This document shows, piece by piece, positions 49,001 to 60,300 of a stretch of DNA of 60,811 nucleotides (position 1 is its first letter; each line of letters opens with the position of its first letter). The notes beneath the pieces were generated by a model, which did no database searches, was not told the DNA's origin, and saw nothing but the letters and a program-made list of their open reading frames with translations. A program made the position numbers and the translations under genes. The DNA comes from Parachlorella kessleri (taxonomy: Eukaryota; Chlorophyta; Trebouxiophyceae; Chlorellales; Chlorellaceae): assembly GCA_001598975.1 (NCBI GenBank), contig BBXU01001808.1:1-60811 (forward strand). The letters run 5' to 3'.

Positions 49001-50007
49001 CCTTACATCCAGCCCTGTCTGACCCAGCTCTGCCTCCTCTGTTCTCAGTACCTCACAAATGACACCTGCTACTCTAGATGAGAGAGCTGGCAGCACGCAG
49101 GCCAAGCTGCTCACCCGCGGCCAGTGCCGTCGTGCCGGTCATACTCCCTCTTGCGAGTCGCGCCGCGGCCCCTGCCGCCAGCGCCGCCGCGACCGCCGAC
49201 GCCGCCCCTGCCGCCACCGCGCCCCGCTCCACGGCCGGAACCGGTCTCGGGTGCACCCTCAGCGTCAAAGGACACAGCGCCGCCCTCGCCACTGCCGGGC
49301 CTGCCACGGCCGCCGCCAAAGATGCGGTCAGCAGCGCCGCTGCCGCGGCCACCACGACCGCGAGCAGGGGCATCGCCACGGCCACCGCGGCCGCCGGCAG
49401 CGGGGGCACGTGCAGCTGCATACAGCACAAGCAACAAAACCTGGGACCCCGCAACAGAAATCAACAACACACAACACTGCCTGCCAACTTGCTCTGCTCA
49501 AAAGGTGCAGTGGGTCACTGCGCCGCCGGTAATAACCCTTCGCTGCAGCACCTGCAGCCTGCTGAGCCACCGTAGAAACACAGCTGCTAAGGAAAGCGCT
49601 GTGATAGTGTGTTCAGTGGCTGGGCTAATCGTAGGCCAGGCTGGCCGCACTGGTGCTGAAGGTGCGTCGCTGACCGCATCGCCCCATGTGGAGGAGCGCT
49701 GCTATAGCTCTTACTATCCTCCCAGCATGCTGCTCACCCTGCTTGGGCTCCTCCTTGGGCTTGGCACCCGCCTTGGCTACGGCCGGCAGGTTTGCTGCCA
49801 GAGTGGCGGCATCGGCGCCCTCATCGCCAAGCTGCAATGCCCACGCAATCACCCGCTTTAGTCGAGCGAGTGTAGAGTCCGTACCCAAGCGGGTCATCAG
49901 TTGTAGCCGCAGCCTATCCCATCACCATTCGACACCATTTGACATGAAGAGCAACCCATATGCAAGACCCTCACCAGTTCGAAAAGATTAGCAGCGACAA
50001 CGCTCAT
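46085..50007 (-). CDS. SERBP1/HABP4-type RGG RNA-binding protein
   Basis: Eight exons (49975-50007, 49738-49831, 49115-49415, 48557-48625, 48124-48244, 47492-47617, 46738-46824, 46085-46390) give 378 aa. The start MSVVAANLFELLGDEG matches the N-terminal block of plant RGG proteins. The third exon is an RGG-rich stretch containing DRIFGGGRGRPGSG. KKHGGGRANWG is a hallmark of this family. An acidic Pro/Glu/Ala run follows. TLEEYEVVLAEKRAGLNK is the HABP4/PAI-RBP1 core. The C terminus is a second long RGG/FRGG-rich tail ending NAFPSL. Relatives bind RNA and sit on idle or stressed 80S ribosomes together with eEF2; they act in the cytoplasm and at times the nucleus. An in-frame alternative acceptor upstream of the sixth exon could add 28 residues. 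It is divergent from the deoxynucleoside kinase gene. Confidence 0.88.
47618..47701 (-). repeat. Duplicated exon start in the RGG gene (alternative in-frame extension)
   Basis: The first 22 bases of the sixth exon (which starts at 47617) occur again, exactly, 84 nt upstream at 47701-47680, also directly after a CAG acceptor. The 84-nt interval has no stop and is a multiple of three, so the upstream acceptor would insert 28 residues and repeat MTLEE. This looks like a partial tandem duplication that made an alternative splice site. Confidence 0.8.
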
Positions 50008-50395
50008 CGTGTCGCTCTGCTCTGCCTTCCCCGGCTTTGATTTACTGGCTCATGCGGCCAACACAGGCTAGAGTTGACCCAACCAATGGGTTTGAAAGGA
50101 GGGATCCAGCCTGCAGGGGAGGAGAAGAGAGTAAGAGGTGCTCTTTATAGTATTAGGCCCGCATGGATGGCGGGGAAGGCACGGTTTCGTGCAAGTACAG
50201 GCCAGTGGAGAAGGTTTAAAAGCTTGAAAATACATTGGCTGCAGCTATTTTGAAGCAACAAGCTCGACATGTTTAACCCATGATGTCTCGGTACGTTCCC
50301 TCCGAAAGCGTACAGCAGCGCACCTTGTTTGGCGCTGAAGAGTGCCTGGCCGGACCCACCGATCGACCTGCATCTATATACATGCCGGTTCTCAG
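50008..50395. promoter_or_regulatory. Shared 5' region of RGG and deoxynucleoside kinase genes
   Basis: The 388 bp between outward-facing start codons must contain both promoters and 5' UTRs. No TATA box or other strong element is evident. Confidence 0.5.
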
Positions 50396-53300
50396 ATGCC
50401 GGATGCTGTGCTGTGCAGGGTTGCCCTTGCCTGCACCAGAGACAAGCTTCCCGTCCTCCTAACGCTCCTGGCCAAGCAGTCTGACTCTGTGCTGTCATCC
50501 AGCTCGACCCCTATGTTGTTCTCTGGCCTGCACCCCACCACGGGGGGTCTCTTTGCTCCCCGGCCCAAACAGCACCGCTGTGCCTTTCACAGCAGCGCTC
50601 CCAGCAGGTACAGGCCTTCACTGGCAACAGCAGCAGGAGAAGAGCAGCAAGCATCAGAAGCCCCACAGCCCAGTAGCACCAGCAACCCTGTTGAGCTCCC
50701 TAGCAGCAGCAAAGCTGGCGGCAGCGCTAGTAGCAGCAGCAGCAGCAGCGGTACTGCTGTGACCAAGGGCAGCTTCAGCAGCAGCGTCAGCGGCGGCAGC
50801 ATTGCAGGCGGCAGCAGATCCAGCAGTGGGCGACCCAGAGCAGCTGCCAAGACTGGGCTGCAGGCGATCAAGGGCGTGGGGCCGCACTACGAGAGCCTGC
50901 TGCGCCTGCAGGGCGTGACGAGCGTGGAGACATTGCAGGAGCGGCTGCACCTGGCCTACGAAGGGGATGCCGACCTCCTGCAGAGGTTCTTGCAGGTGAA
51001 GGGAGGAGGGGTGGCGGTGGACGCTTCATGGGAGGCCAGCTTTCACTTATTTGTCAGGGTGGCAGGTAGTGCAAGGAGAGTGAGAGGCAAAGTGGACTGA
51101 CAGGGCTGGATACCGGATTCCTCCTCAGTATGCCCGAGTTCGGATCCAGTAGTTTTCTCCCCGCAACATATGTTGGCCAGGAGGGATGGGGTGTGTGGCT
51201 CATGTGTGGGATGTCGTGAAGGCTCCTGGGGAGGCGAGGGTGTATTTCGACTTGTGGGGAGGGAGGGGTCGCACATCTTGCTGCCCTGGCCTCATCGCAT
51301 GGTTCTCAAACAGGACTGCCTGACCTGGCCCAAGTCTGCGCTGACCCTGGCCCCTGGCTTGGGCCCACCCCAACTCGACTACAACCTCCCAGCCCTGTGG
51401 CCTCCGGTGAAGGAGGAGCGGGGTATCTGGACCACACAGCAGCCATGCCGCCTGTGGGCCCCAGCATGTCAGGGGGGAACCCTCTGCGTGCATGTGCAAG
51501 CCCTCGTCGTAACTTCCCTTCCTCCCACCGCCGTGTGGGAAGTCAGAACTACCGCCGCCACCAGCTGCCTCCTGTCTGGCCCTGCGCGTGCTTGACGCAC
51601 ACGTAGGGCGCTCCCGCCCTCTCAAGCGGCCGCGTCCTGTGTCCCTCTGTAGGAGGAGGTGGGAATTAAGAACCGCAACCACGCGGCCTGGGTGGCGCAG
51701 CATGTGCGTGACCTGGCCTGGGCGCCGCCGCGGCCGCGGGTGACGCTGGCGGTGGAGGGCAACATTGGCGCGGGCAAGAGCACCTTCCTGAACATGCTGT
51801 CGGACCCGGGGATCATGGGCTCGCTGCTGTCGGAGCGCATGGAGGTGCAGGACGTGGTGGGGGTACAGGTGAGGTACAGGCGGGACAGCCACTAGGTGGG
51901 CTGATGGGCGCGTGCTTGTCGCTGTGCACAGCTGTGCACAGGGGCCGGGGGCTCTGAAGTGGCTGGCGTCAGAGAGAGCGGAGGCGGGGGCCGCCGCGTA
52001 GGAGCAGGTGGGTGGCCGGAGCTGCCGCTTTGCCTTCTCATGGCTGGGCTTGCATTGGGTGACTGGGCTGGACGCCATGGCGGTACCTGCGTGCTGCAGG
52101 TTGTGCAAGAGCCCGTGGAACGTGAGCAGGTGGAAGCGGGGCATGCTCCGCCAAGCATGCTGTGCATGCTGTGGGCTGCTGCGCTGCACGGACCTGGCCC
52201 ACGCTGTGCATGCTGCAGGTCGTGCAGGAGCCCGTGGACGAGTGGCAGTCGGTGAAAGCCAAGGACCGCAACGGGCGGGAAAGGGAGTACAACGTGCTGG
52301 AGCAGTTCTATAAGGACCCAAAGCGCTACGGGCTCAGCTTCCAACAGTTTGTGCTGCTCAGCCGAATACGCAAGGTGCGAAGCGGGGCATACACCCAGCC
52401 TGCTGCAGTGTACGTGTGGTATGGGCCAGGAACTCATCATCGAGTTGAATGTTGGAGGGATGTAGGAGGGAGTGCGGCGGTGGCAGTGTCGCGGGGTCCT
52501 TGCGGTGGTGGGTGTTGGGTGGCGCAGGATGGCCGGGGGCTAGGTTTTTGACCAAGGTGGGGAGGAAAGGCCTGCCTGGGTGGGTGCTGGCGGGGGACAG
52601 CTGTGGTGTGGGTTGTCCATGAAGGCTTGCTATCACCCTGCAGTAGCCCACAGTCGGTGGGGCAGGCTTGTCAGGGTCTGTCACTTAGCACGTGTGACCT
52701 GGGGTGAGTATGGGGTGACCTGGGGTGAGAATGAGTGAATATTTGGTAAAAGAGGCAACACGGGTGATCTGACACTGGAAGGCAGAGGTAGAGTTGAGTG
52801 CGCTCTACTGTACGCTGTGCGGCCAGCCTTCCAAGGTGGAGGACCCGTGCCATCTCTGAGCCATTTTATCCAAGCCTCCCCGGTGCTCACTCGCCATCAG
52901 CTGTGTCCTTGCAGGAGCGGGGCACGCGGGCCGGCAGCAGCCCGCTTCGCGTGCTGGAGCGGTCCATCTTTTCGGACCGGATGGTGTTTGTGCGCGCTAT
53001 GCACGAGGCGGGGACCATGGAGGACTGGGAGCTGGAGCTATATGACTCATGGTGAGTTGCTGGGGGTGCAGTTATGATGATTTCGTGAGGCAGGCCTTGC
53101 AAGGGCGTGGACTAAGAGCGCGCACACGCCAGGCAGCAAGCAGGTTCCGCAGGGAGGTGTCACTGGGACAGTTGTTTCGCATGCCTCCCACTGGTCTCTG
53201 TCAGCCATCCTCTTTCTATACACCATTACTTTGTGCTGCCTGTGCTGTTATGTCAAGGAGCTGCCGCCAAGCCTCGGTAGGCGGCCACGGACAGGATGTT

Positions 53301-56280
53301 AGCCGGCATCCCTGACTTGCCAAGCAAAACTGGGGTCTGCTGTTACAGGTTCAAGCAGGAGCTGTCGCTGGACCCCTACATGCCGCCCAGCGGGTTCATC
53401 TACCTCCAGGCCGAGCCCGACACCTGCATGCGGCGGATGAGGCACAGGTGAATGAGCAGCTTTGGTGAGGTGTAGGAGAGGGTACCACTGTGAGGGGTGC
53501 TAACCATCACCCACTTGCGTGCTGCGGATGCGGTGTGGGTCTTGGAGGGTGTCATTGCTTAGGCAGAGGCGGCCATGTCTGTCCAGTGCTGAACTCTTGT
53601 GTGTGCTGGGGTGAGCACGGTTCGGTCCTGCATGTGTGCCGCGGGTGCCTCTTGCAAACACCCGGCAGTATGGCTGGCAGGGCGAGACTATGGAGGCTGG
53701 CGGCCTTTTTTCCGGTAGCCCCCGGTGTGAAGGCTGTCTATGTCCCCACCATAGAAACTGAATGTTGTTGCTTGTGTGCCGACATGCAGGGCTCGCAACG
53801 AGGAGGAGAAGGTGCCGCAGTCTTACCTGGAGACGCTTCACTCCAACCACGAGGACTGGTTGAATGTGGATGTGAGCGAGGAGGAGGATGGTCTGGTGCG
53901 CACCACGACAGGTGAGCGGGGGAGGGGGGCGGGCCGGCATGAAATATGTGGCAAGTGGCTGAGTGTGTTTGCAACAGCCAACGGTGAGGCGGATCGTAGC
54001 TATAGGAGTTTGTCTGAAGTGGAGCGCTGCTGGTTTTGGTCACTTGCTGCGGCCACCTGTGGTGTACAGGAGAATGGGACTTGTACCTTACCATGTGCAG
54101 CTCGGACCTCCCAGGGCATTCGTGGAGTGGCTGTGCTGGTTCTTTTTCTTGCAATGGTGTAGCCTCCTGTCTCAGAGTTAGCACAGCACCTGAGGCGGCC
54201 GCAACCCTCCCCCCGTATCCGCATGCTGTGCCTGCGTGTAATACCAGTCCTATAGTTCCTGTGGCACGCGCGGGCTGCCCCCACGCTGCAGAGCCGCAGC
54301 TGGGGCCTGCAGCCCGTGCCCAAGAACCACCAGCGGATGTTCCTCCATGTGCGTTTCCACAGCCCAAAGCTGCGTCGGCGTCCAACGTGTCTCACGCCTT
54401 GCATGCTCCTCCCTCCCTCCCTCCCTGCAGGGTTGCAGCTGGGCTCGCAGCCGCTCAGCGAGGACCAGCGCCGCTCATCCAGGGTGCTCTCCGCCGCGGG
54501 GCACAGCGGCAGGCTGAGGCTGTACCACCCGACCGACGACCGCAGCAGGCAGCTGCCGGATGGGCTGCAGCAGCTGCTGCGTCGCGAGGCGCAGCCGGCG
54601 AGCATACGAGACAAGGTGGGGGGGGCGACTGGGTGGTGGATGTTGTGAGGGGGAGCGGGCGGCTTCTGGCAGCTGTCGGAGGGGCTGGGGCTGCTGACAT
54701 GGCGTGGGACGCGGCCCAGCTTGAGTAGGCGAGCGTACTGGGACAGATGGGGATTGATGCCCGGCCTGTCGTAACACAGTTGTAGTACCGCCGGTTGGCT
54801 GCTGCGTGGCTGGATTGGCCGGAGGGCCCTCCGCGGAGAGCCAGCGAGCCTGTGAGACATGAAGGGTTTCACCTTGGTTGCGGGTTAGGGATTTGGTTTT
54901 AGCTGTTGTCAGTGTCACCCCGGGAGGATGATGGCAGGTCTTAACCCGGCTCTCTACACGTGAGCCTGGTCCCAGCTTATCCCTACACAAGTGTCTTGGG
55001 CTGTTGTGAGCGGCCCGCTTTGTGACTGTTCGTGGGACTGCCGTTATGTCAACGTGTTCTTGGCTGTTTGGCTGTTCTTGGCTGCCCGGCGCTCGACATA
55101 TCCCGGCTGCCCGTGAGATGCAGGTGGTGTTTCTGGCGGGCGATGGGCATTCTGCTGTGGGCCAGCCGGTTCACGAGGTTCTCAATGGTGAGCTTTAGAT
55201 CCCGTCATTGGGCTCATGCGCTGGCGCACACCTAGGTCATGCCTTGAGTTGCTGGCTGGCTGGCGAGCGTCGTTTGCGAGGGAAGGAGAGGCTGTGCCAG
55301 CAGTCCCTCTATCGTGGTGAGAAGTGCAGGCAGGGAAACATGTTTGTGGCTCTGGAGAGATTGGCCGCCCGCCATGTGCATGTGAGGCAGAACCTGCCCT
55401 TGCCATTTCGTGGCCCTGTTCCCTCAGCACCTGGGGCGCTGTAGGGGCACTAGTGTTTCCGTGGGCTATGGCAGCTGAAGCGCCAATCCTTGGGTCAAGT
55501 GCAGCATCGGGGATGCCTTCAAAAATGTGCCGCCTTGCGTAAGGTTGGCGCCCCTGTGGTTAAGGTGGCTGTTGTGCTTGATGCAATGCAGGGACTCCCG
55601 CTCTTATCTTGGACCACAACCATGACAGCCTACATGACCTGGATGCCCAGAGGGAGCAGGCGAAGCAGGTAGGCCGCTAGATGCCCTTCGATCTGGCATG
55701 TGTATTCTGCACACCCAACTGAATATGGAGGGCTTCCCACTGGCGACTGTGCGGGCTGTCGGTGAATGCGAACATTCCAATGTGGGCAAGCACCAAGCCG
55801 CTGGGCATACAGCCACAGGCGTGCTGTGTGCGCTTTCCGCCGTCTGCTGGGAAAACTGTGCGTTTGTCTGGGGCTGCCCCACATTCTGCCTGCACACACA
55901 AAGTGGTTCGTAACCTCTGTCACTACCCTGTTGGCTGGCTGCAGGTGGCCGACTTCTTTTCCTACGTGCAGCGGGTCCAGCAGCAGCTTGGCCTGGAGGC
56001 ACACCGGCCCAAGGGGCTGCAGCCCAGAGGCGCAGCAGCAGCAGCGGCGGGAGGCATGGACATGGGTGCTGGCGGGCTGCCGGGCATGAGCAACTGGGCA
56101 GCTGAGGATGCGGCAATTGCAAACTTGCTGGAGGCCAGGTGGGATCTGACGCGGAAGAATTTCCTGAGCCGCACCGACGCGCAGAGGGAGGCGCAGATGC
56201 AGATGATACGCGAGATGGATGCCCTGGTGAAAGGCCTCAGCACGGGCAGGCAGGCAGCGCTGGCGGGCTTCCAGGGCTGA
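50396..56280 (+). CDS. Deoxyribonucleoside kinase with long N-terminal extension
   Basis: Ten exons (50396-50995, 51653-51868, 52219-52374, 52915-53051, 53349-53447, 53790-53911, 54431-54615, 55124-55187, 55592-55668, 55945-56280) give 663 aa with every phase consistent. The kinase part shows the P-loop VEGNIGAGKST, then VVQEPVDEWQ, then LERSIFSDRMVFV, then GFIYLQAEPDTCMRRMRHR (lid-type arginines) and YLETLHSNHEDWL. These are the classic steps of the dNK/TK2 family, which phosphorylates deoxynucleosides for salvage. The N-terminal 200 residues hold a Ser/Ala-rich region, possibly with an organelle transit peptide. Next comes LQAIKGVGPHYESLLRLQGV, which resembles a helix-hairpin-helix DNA-binding fold. 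The protein is more than twice the usual length (about 250 aa) because of this extension, a Gln/Arg-rich insert (seventh exon) and a long Ala/Gly/Met C terminus. The start codon and the short eighth exon are the least certain parts. Confidence 0.83.
51059..51172 (+). repeat. Dispersed repeat, copy 3 (intron 1 of the kinase gene)
   Basis: It begins GGTGGCAGGTAGTGCAAGGA, contains CTGACAGGGCTGGATACCGG and ends with CCAGTAGTTTTCTCCCCG, matching copy 2. The word GAGTTCGGATCC within it resembles a tRNA-type B box, a hint of a SINE origin (weak inference). Confidence 0.7.
52100..52121 (+). repeat. Duplicated exon start in the kinase gene
   Basis: After a CTGCAG acceptor the bases repeat the start of the true third exon (52219) with two differences in 19, encoding VVQEPV. 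The offset of 119 nt is not a multiple of three, so use of this site would shift the frame. A GTGAG word follows closely, so it could also be a tiny decoy exon. Confidence 0.7.
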
Positions 56281-57321
56281 GAGGTGTGCCGCGGCCGGGC
56301 CCCGGTGGCGTCGCACAGACCAGCTGTTGTTGGGTGAGCAGCAGCACTGCTGGGCAGCGCACATGGTGCAGGGAATGGGTGGCCGGTGACAGCCCGCTGT
56401 GGGCGCTTTGGTGGGTTGTATAAGGATGAGGTGGGGTGGCTTTGGGGTGTCTGCCGGGGTGGCAGCCGGCTGAAGCTGTGGCCGTGCTGTTCGGCCTACG
56501 TTTCGTGTGTATGGATAGGGCCTCACTGGCAGGTCTACCAGCGGGGCATTCTTGCAGGGCTGGAACGCACGTGCGTACCCTGGGGATACGTCTAGGTAGG
56601 CATGCTTGCCACAGAGGGGGCAGCGCACACCCCTTATATGAACTTGACCTTCGCTATCATCAGGGAATGCTAGCCAAGCTTGTGTGTTACTTGTACACTT
56701 TATCGCCGGGCTGGTGGCCTGCTAGGAATGGTGCCTATTCCGTATGCCGGCTTGGCTGTGTATATTAGCACCAGTCACCCACTGACCGACCAACGTACCT
56801 GCGATGTATGCGCGTTATATTTGTGCTTCACTTCGGAGTTAGGTGCCAGTTTTCACGAGGTCGTCCAGCCCTTTTATTCCATCAACTGCTAAGATTTCCC
56901 GCTGAGGACCACACTTGCAAATACGCGCAGTATGACCATTATGACTCTCAAGAAACCGTAATGTAATGCCGCATTGCCAGGCCAAGGCACAGTGGTTGCG
57001 CTGCCCCCCTGCAATGCTGCGTAACCTGGAGAGGGTGGTAGGGTGAGCATGTGGGATTCATGTGGTTAGCTAAGGTGAGGCTCGTTGGAGGGCGATACAT
57101 AGAAGCAGGCAGGCCTGCCCGTGGTATACCTGCTAGTGGTATCGAGTCAACACAGGCACCCCTAAGCCCAGCAAGATTCCAAACCCTGTGGAAGATTGGG
57201 TCCACAATTTCATGGGCTGCAAAAGCGCATGACGTGAAGAGGTAAACAACCTATTACTACAGGTACTTACAGTACAGGTAGTTACAGTAGCCGCTCAATC
57301 AAGGCAGCCAGCCCACTTTCA
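56281..57321. other. Convergent intergenic block; 3' UTRs of kinase and GT49-F
   Basis: No gene was seen. A TGTAA on the + strand at 56962-56966 is a candidate polyadenylation signal for the kinase. On the minus strand TGTAA occurs at 57282-57286 and 57267-57271, shortly after the GT49-F stop, within a small ACTGTAAGTACCTGT-like repeat. Confidence 0.5.
57267..57286 (-). terminator. Paired TGTAA candidate polyadenylation signals for GT49-F
   Basis: Two TGTAA words lie 38-57 nt downstream of the stop codon on the same strand. The short distance is unusual but possible. Confidence 0.35.
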
Positions 57322-60300
57322 TCAGGTTGGGCCTGTATGGATCCGATTCCTGCGCCGGTGCTGCCGTTGTGGGCGTAGCAGGCAGCTAGACTCGAAGCCC
57401 GTCACTGGGTAGTAGCGGCTCTTCTCAAGGTCCACCCTCACTTGGGACAGCATCCCCTGTAGCTGCAAGGCGATTGGGATGGGATTGCTAGGGCTCAGGC
57501 AAGCCAGCTAGTGGGTCCCTCACTGCTTCCAATCTCCCCACACAGTGTTTGCTGTTCATGGGCAAAACAGGAACCTTTCTGCATACGAGCCCTGTCAGTG
57601 CCCTTCACCTCTCCCTCTCTATCCGCACTACCTGCCACCCTTACAAAAAAGAGGCCAAAGGCAAGGTGCTGCTGCCTTGGGGCCATGTGGCCCCAGACCT
57701 CTGCGGCCCCAGCTATGCCTTCCCTGTTCCCACCACCATCAGCAAATCTGCTGTTGACATATAATGCTGGCCATGTCAGGTCGTGACACCAAGCACACGG
57801 TAGTGATCGTCCTTCGAGACCATGCATTGCGCCGGGCCTTGCCAGTTCCCAGCTGTCACTCCCTGTTTGTTATACCTGCCACCCCACCACCTCAAATAAC
57901 AGCGCTGCCAGTGGCAATGTGCAGCGCATTCACCTGTGCTGCCTGGGCTTGCTGCTGCTTGGCTTGTCTCGCCTTAGGGAGCGGGTGTGGCACACGCACC
58001 AGGTAGGCTGTTGGGTGCACAGCAAACCTGATGCCCCAGTGCCACATGACCACATACTCCGCCAACTGCATGGACCAAGGCAAAGTGACAGTCTCACGAG
58101 GAGGTGTTTCTGTGTGCCTTGGGTAGGTAGTGGGCTTTGCTGAATAATCGCTCTAGCGACTGACCCAGCAGCCACCACCTGAACTGTTTGACGGGCAACC
58201 CTGCAGCTCTTGCGCGGAATACCCGAGGCGTGACCAAGAGTCGCCTGGTTGCAGGTGCACTTTAGGAAACCTGCCCTTGGCAATGGGATTAACACAATAG
58301 GGATATCTTCATGTGTTGTTTGGCATACCTGGTCGAAGCCATGGCCCCTGAACCTTTCATCATGCCAGGGTATGTGCTCTCTCAGCATCAGGACACTTGG
58401 CGTGCAGCCCTGCACAGTGCAGCTCAGCAAGACTCACGATGCTGGGGTTGCAGCCAAAGAGTCTGTGCAGGCAGAGAGGAGCCTCCACAGCACACAGCTC
58501 CCGCTCCGACCCAGTATGGTGGGCAATGCCACCTGAGCTTCTCACCGTGTTGGCGTTGTGTTTGGATCAAAAAGAGACAGTGGGAAGACCTTGATGCATG
58601 CTCTCTGGGGCACTGGTCGACGCAAGCAGAGCCGCCACCGTAACAGACTAAAGAAGCCCAGCTCCATTAACTCACGTATGTGTAGCGCAGCTTGTGGAAG
58701 GCTTCATGAGCGAGCCATGCTGCATGGTGCAGGCAAGCCTGCTGGGTCCCCAAGGCAGCACTGCTATTGGCAGGAAAGGGCTCAAGGGTTTGGTTTTGTA
58801 CTGCTGCAGCTAGAAGCTCCTTGCCTCCTGCAAACAATGAGTAGGAGCCACTACTCGATTGACCTGGGGCCGTAAGCAGTGCAGAAGACTTCCTGATGAG
58901 CTCTCCGGTTATACACAGCATTCATTCAATCGCTCGCTAACCATGTAGCCTGTCATGGCTCATGCCGTGTCAGCACGACTCACCCCTAGCGTATTGCAGG
59001 ACCACTTCTTTCTGCCAAGTAGGAGCTGCTGGATGGCTGCTGCCACCGATGTCACCGGCTGCTGCACTGGGCTGGAAGGCTGGCAACACAATAGCTGGCG
59101 TGCGCTTCAGCTGCTGCTTCAGCACCTCCCAGCCAGCAGCTGTGGCAACCTCCCCAACAAGAGAGGAGCTGGGCAGCATGCCAATATGAACGAGCACCAC
59201 CGCCTGCAAGGCAAAAGCGGCACCAAGCTTTACATCTGCATGACCATGCCAGGATGTGCACATACTAGACTGCATGACAACTGGTAGGTTCATGGGACCT
59301 TATGGAGGAAGCAGTAGCTGAGCTTGCTTGCTGCAAACACCCTGTAGCAGGCTTGATGCTACAACTCAATTCTGATGGCATCCCAAGAGTGCGGAGGGCA
59401 AGCACTAGCTCCCGCACAACTGCAAGAAGGCCAACACGCCCAACTCAACGCCCCGCCTTGCCTCTGTTTGCACCATCTGCAGAGCCCGGTTGCGCATGGC
59501 GTTGCCAGGAAACAGCACTGCCTCTGCTGGGCTGGAGCAGTGCTCCACAAAGAGCTGCAGCTGCAGGGAACATTGGCCTGCGAGAGCAGCAACTGTTGCT
59601 TAGGTAAAGTCCCCTGAACACCTCCACATACAGCGCTGCGGGTGGATCTGGGGTCGGGCCAGCACACAAGTAATATTTGGACCCTGGTGTGGTGGTACCC
59701 TAACACTTAATTTGGTTTTCAGATACTTAGGCTCAACCAGCCAGCTCCATTTTCATAATTGATCGACAACCCACTGCATTCGGGGTTGGGATGAGGCAAG
59801 GGTGTGGGGTGGGGGTTACCACGCACCTTCCTCGCTGATAACCTCGTAAAAGGCCTCTAGCTGCTGCTTGACGGCTGCTTGTGAAGTGCCTTGAACCTGC
59901 TCCTTTTCCCAAGAATACAAGAGCCCTTGCAGCAGCGGTACATAGACGGCGGCTGCGAGCGTGTGGGGCCACAGCTGACACTGCAGAGAGAGGTCTGACA
60001 ACCTGCATGGAAGTCTCCATCAGTCACAGCGAGCCAGGAGCTTCATATTGACAGTGTTCTTGCGCCACACTGCACCGGTGCGCGCTCATGTGCTCACGAC
60101 AGGATAATCAACCCTTAGATAGGTAGGTCAATCTGCTGCTGCCACTCTGACCACTGCAGGCTCACCGATCTAAAGTTAGGTGTGTAGCGAGTGTCACATG
60201 CTGCCCTTCGCCACCTGCCGTTCTTACTGCTGGCGCTTCCCAGCTGGCTACCAGCTGGAGCTCTGGAATGATCTCTCCCTCGTGGGGAGCTCGACAGCGT

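Noticed and set aside
49078..49861. + strand frames of 157-245 codons
   Set aside because: They are antisense to the first RGG exons and show no motif; the composition is explained by the opposite strand.
51200..52321. 373-codon minus-strand open frame, the longest in the window
   Set aside because: It lies antisense to the deoxynucleoside kinase exons and introns, has no family motif, and its length follows from the GC-rich coding strand opposite.
54000..54872. 290-codon minus-strand frame
   Set aside because: Antisense to the kinase gene, without motif or plausible splice structure.
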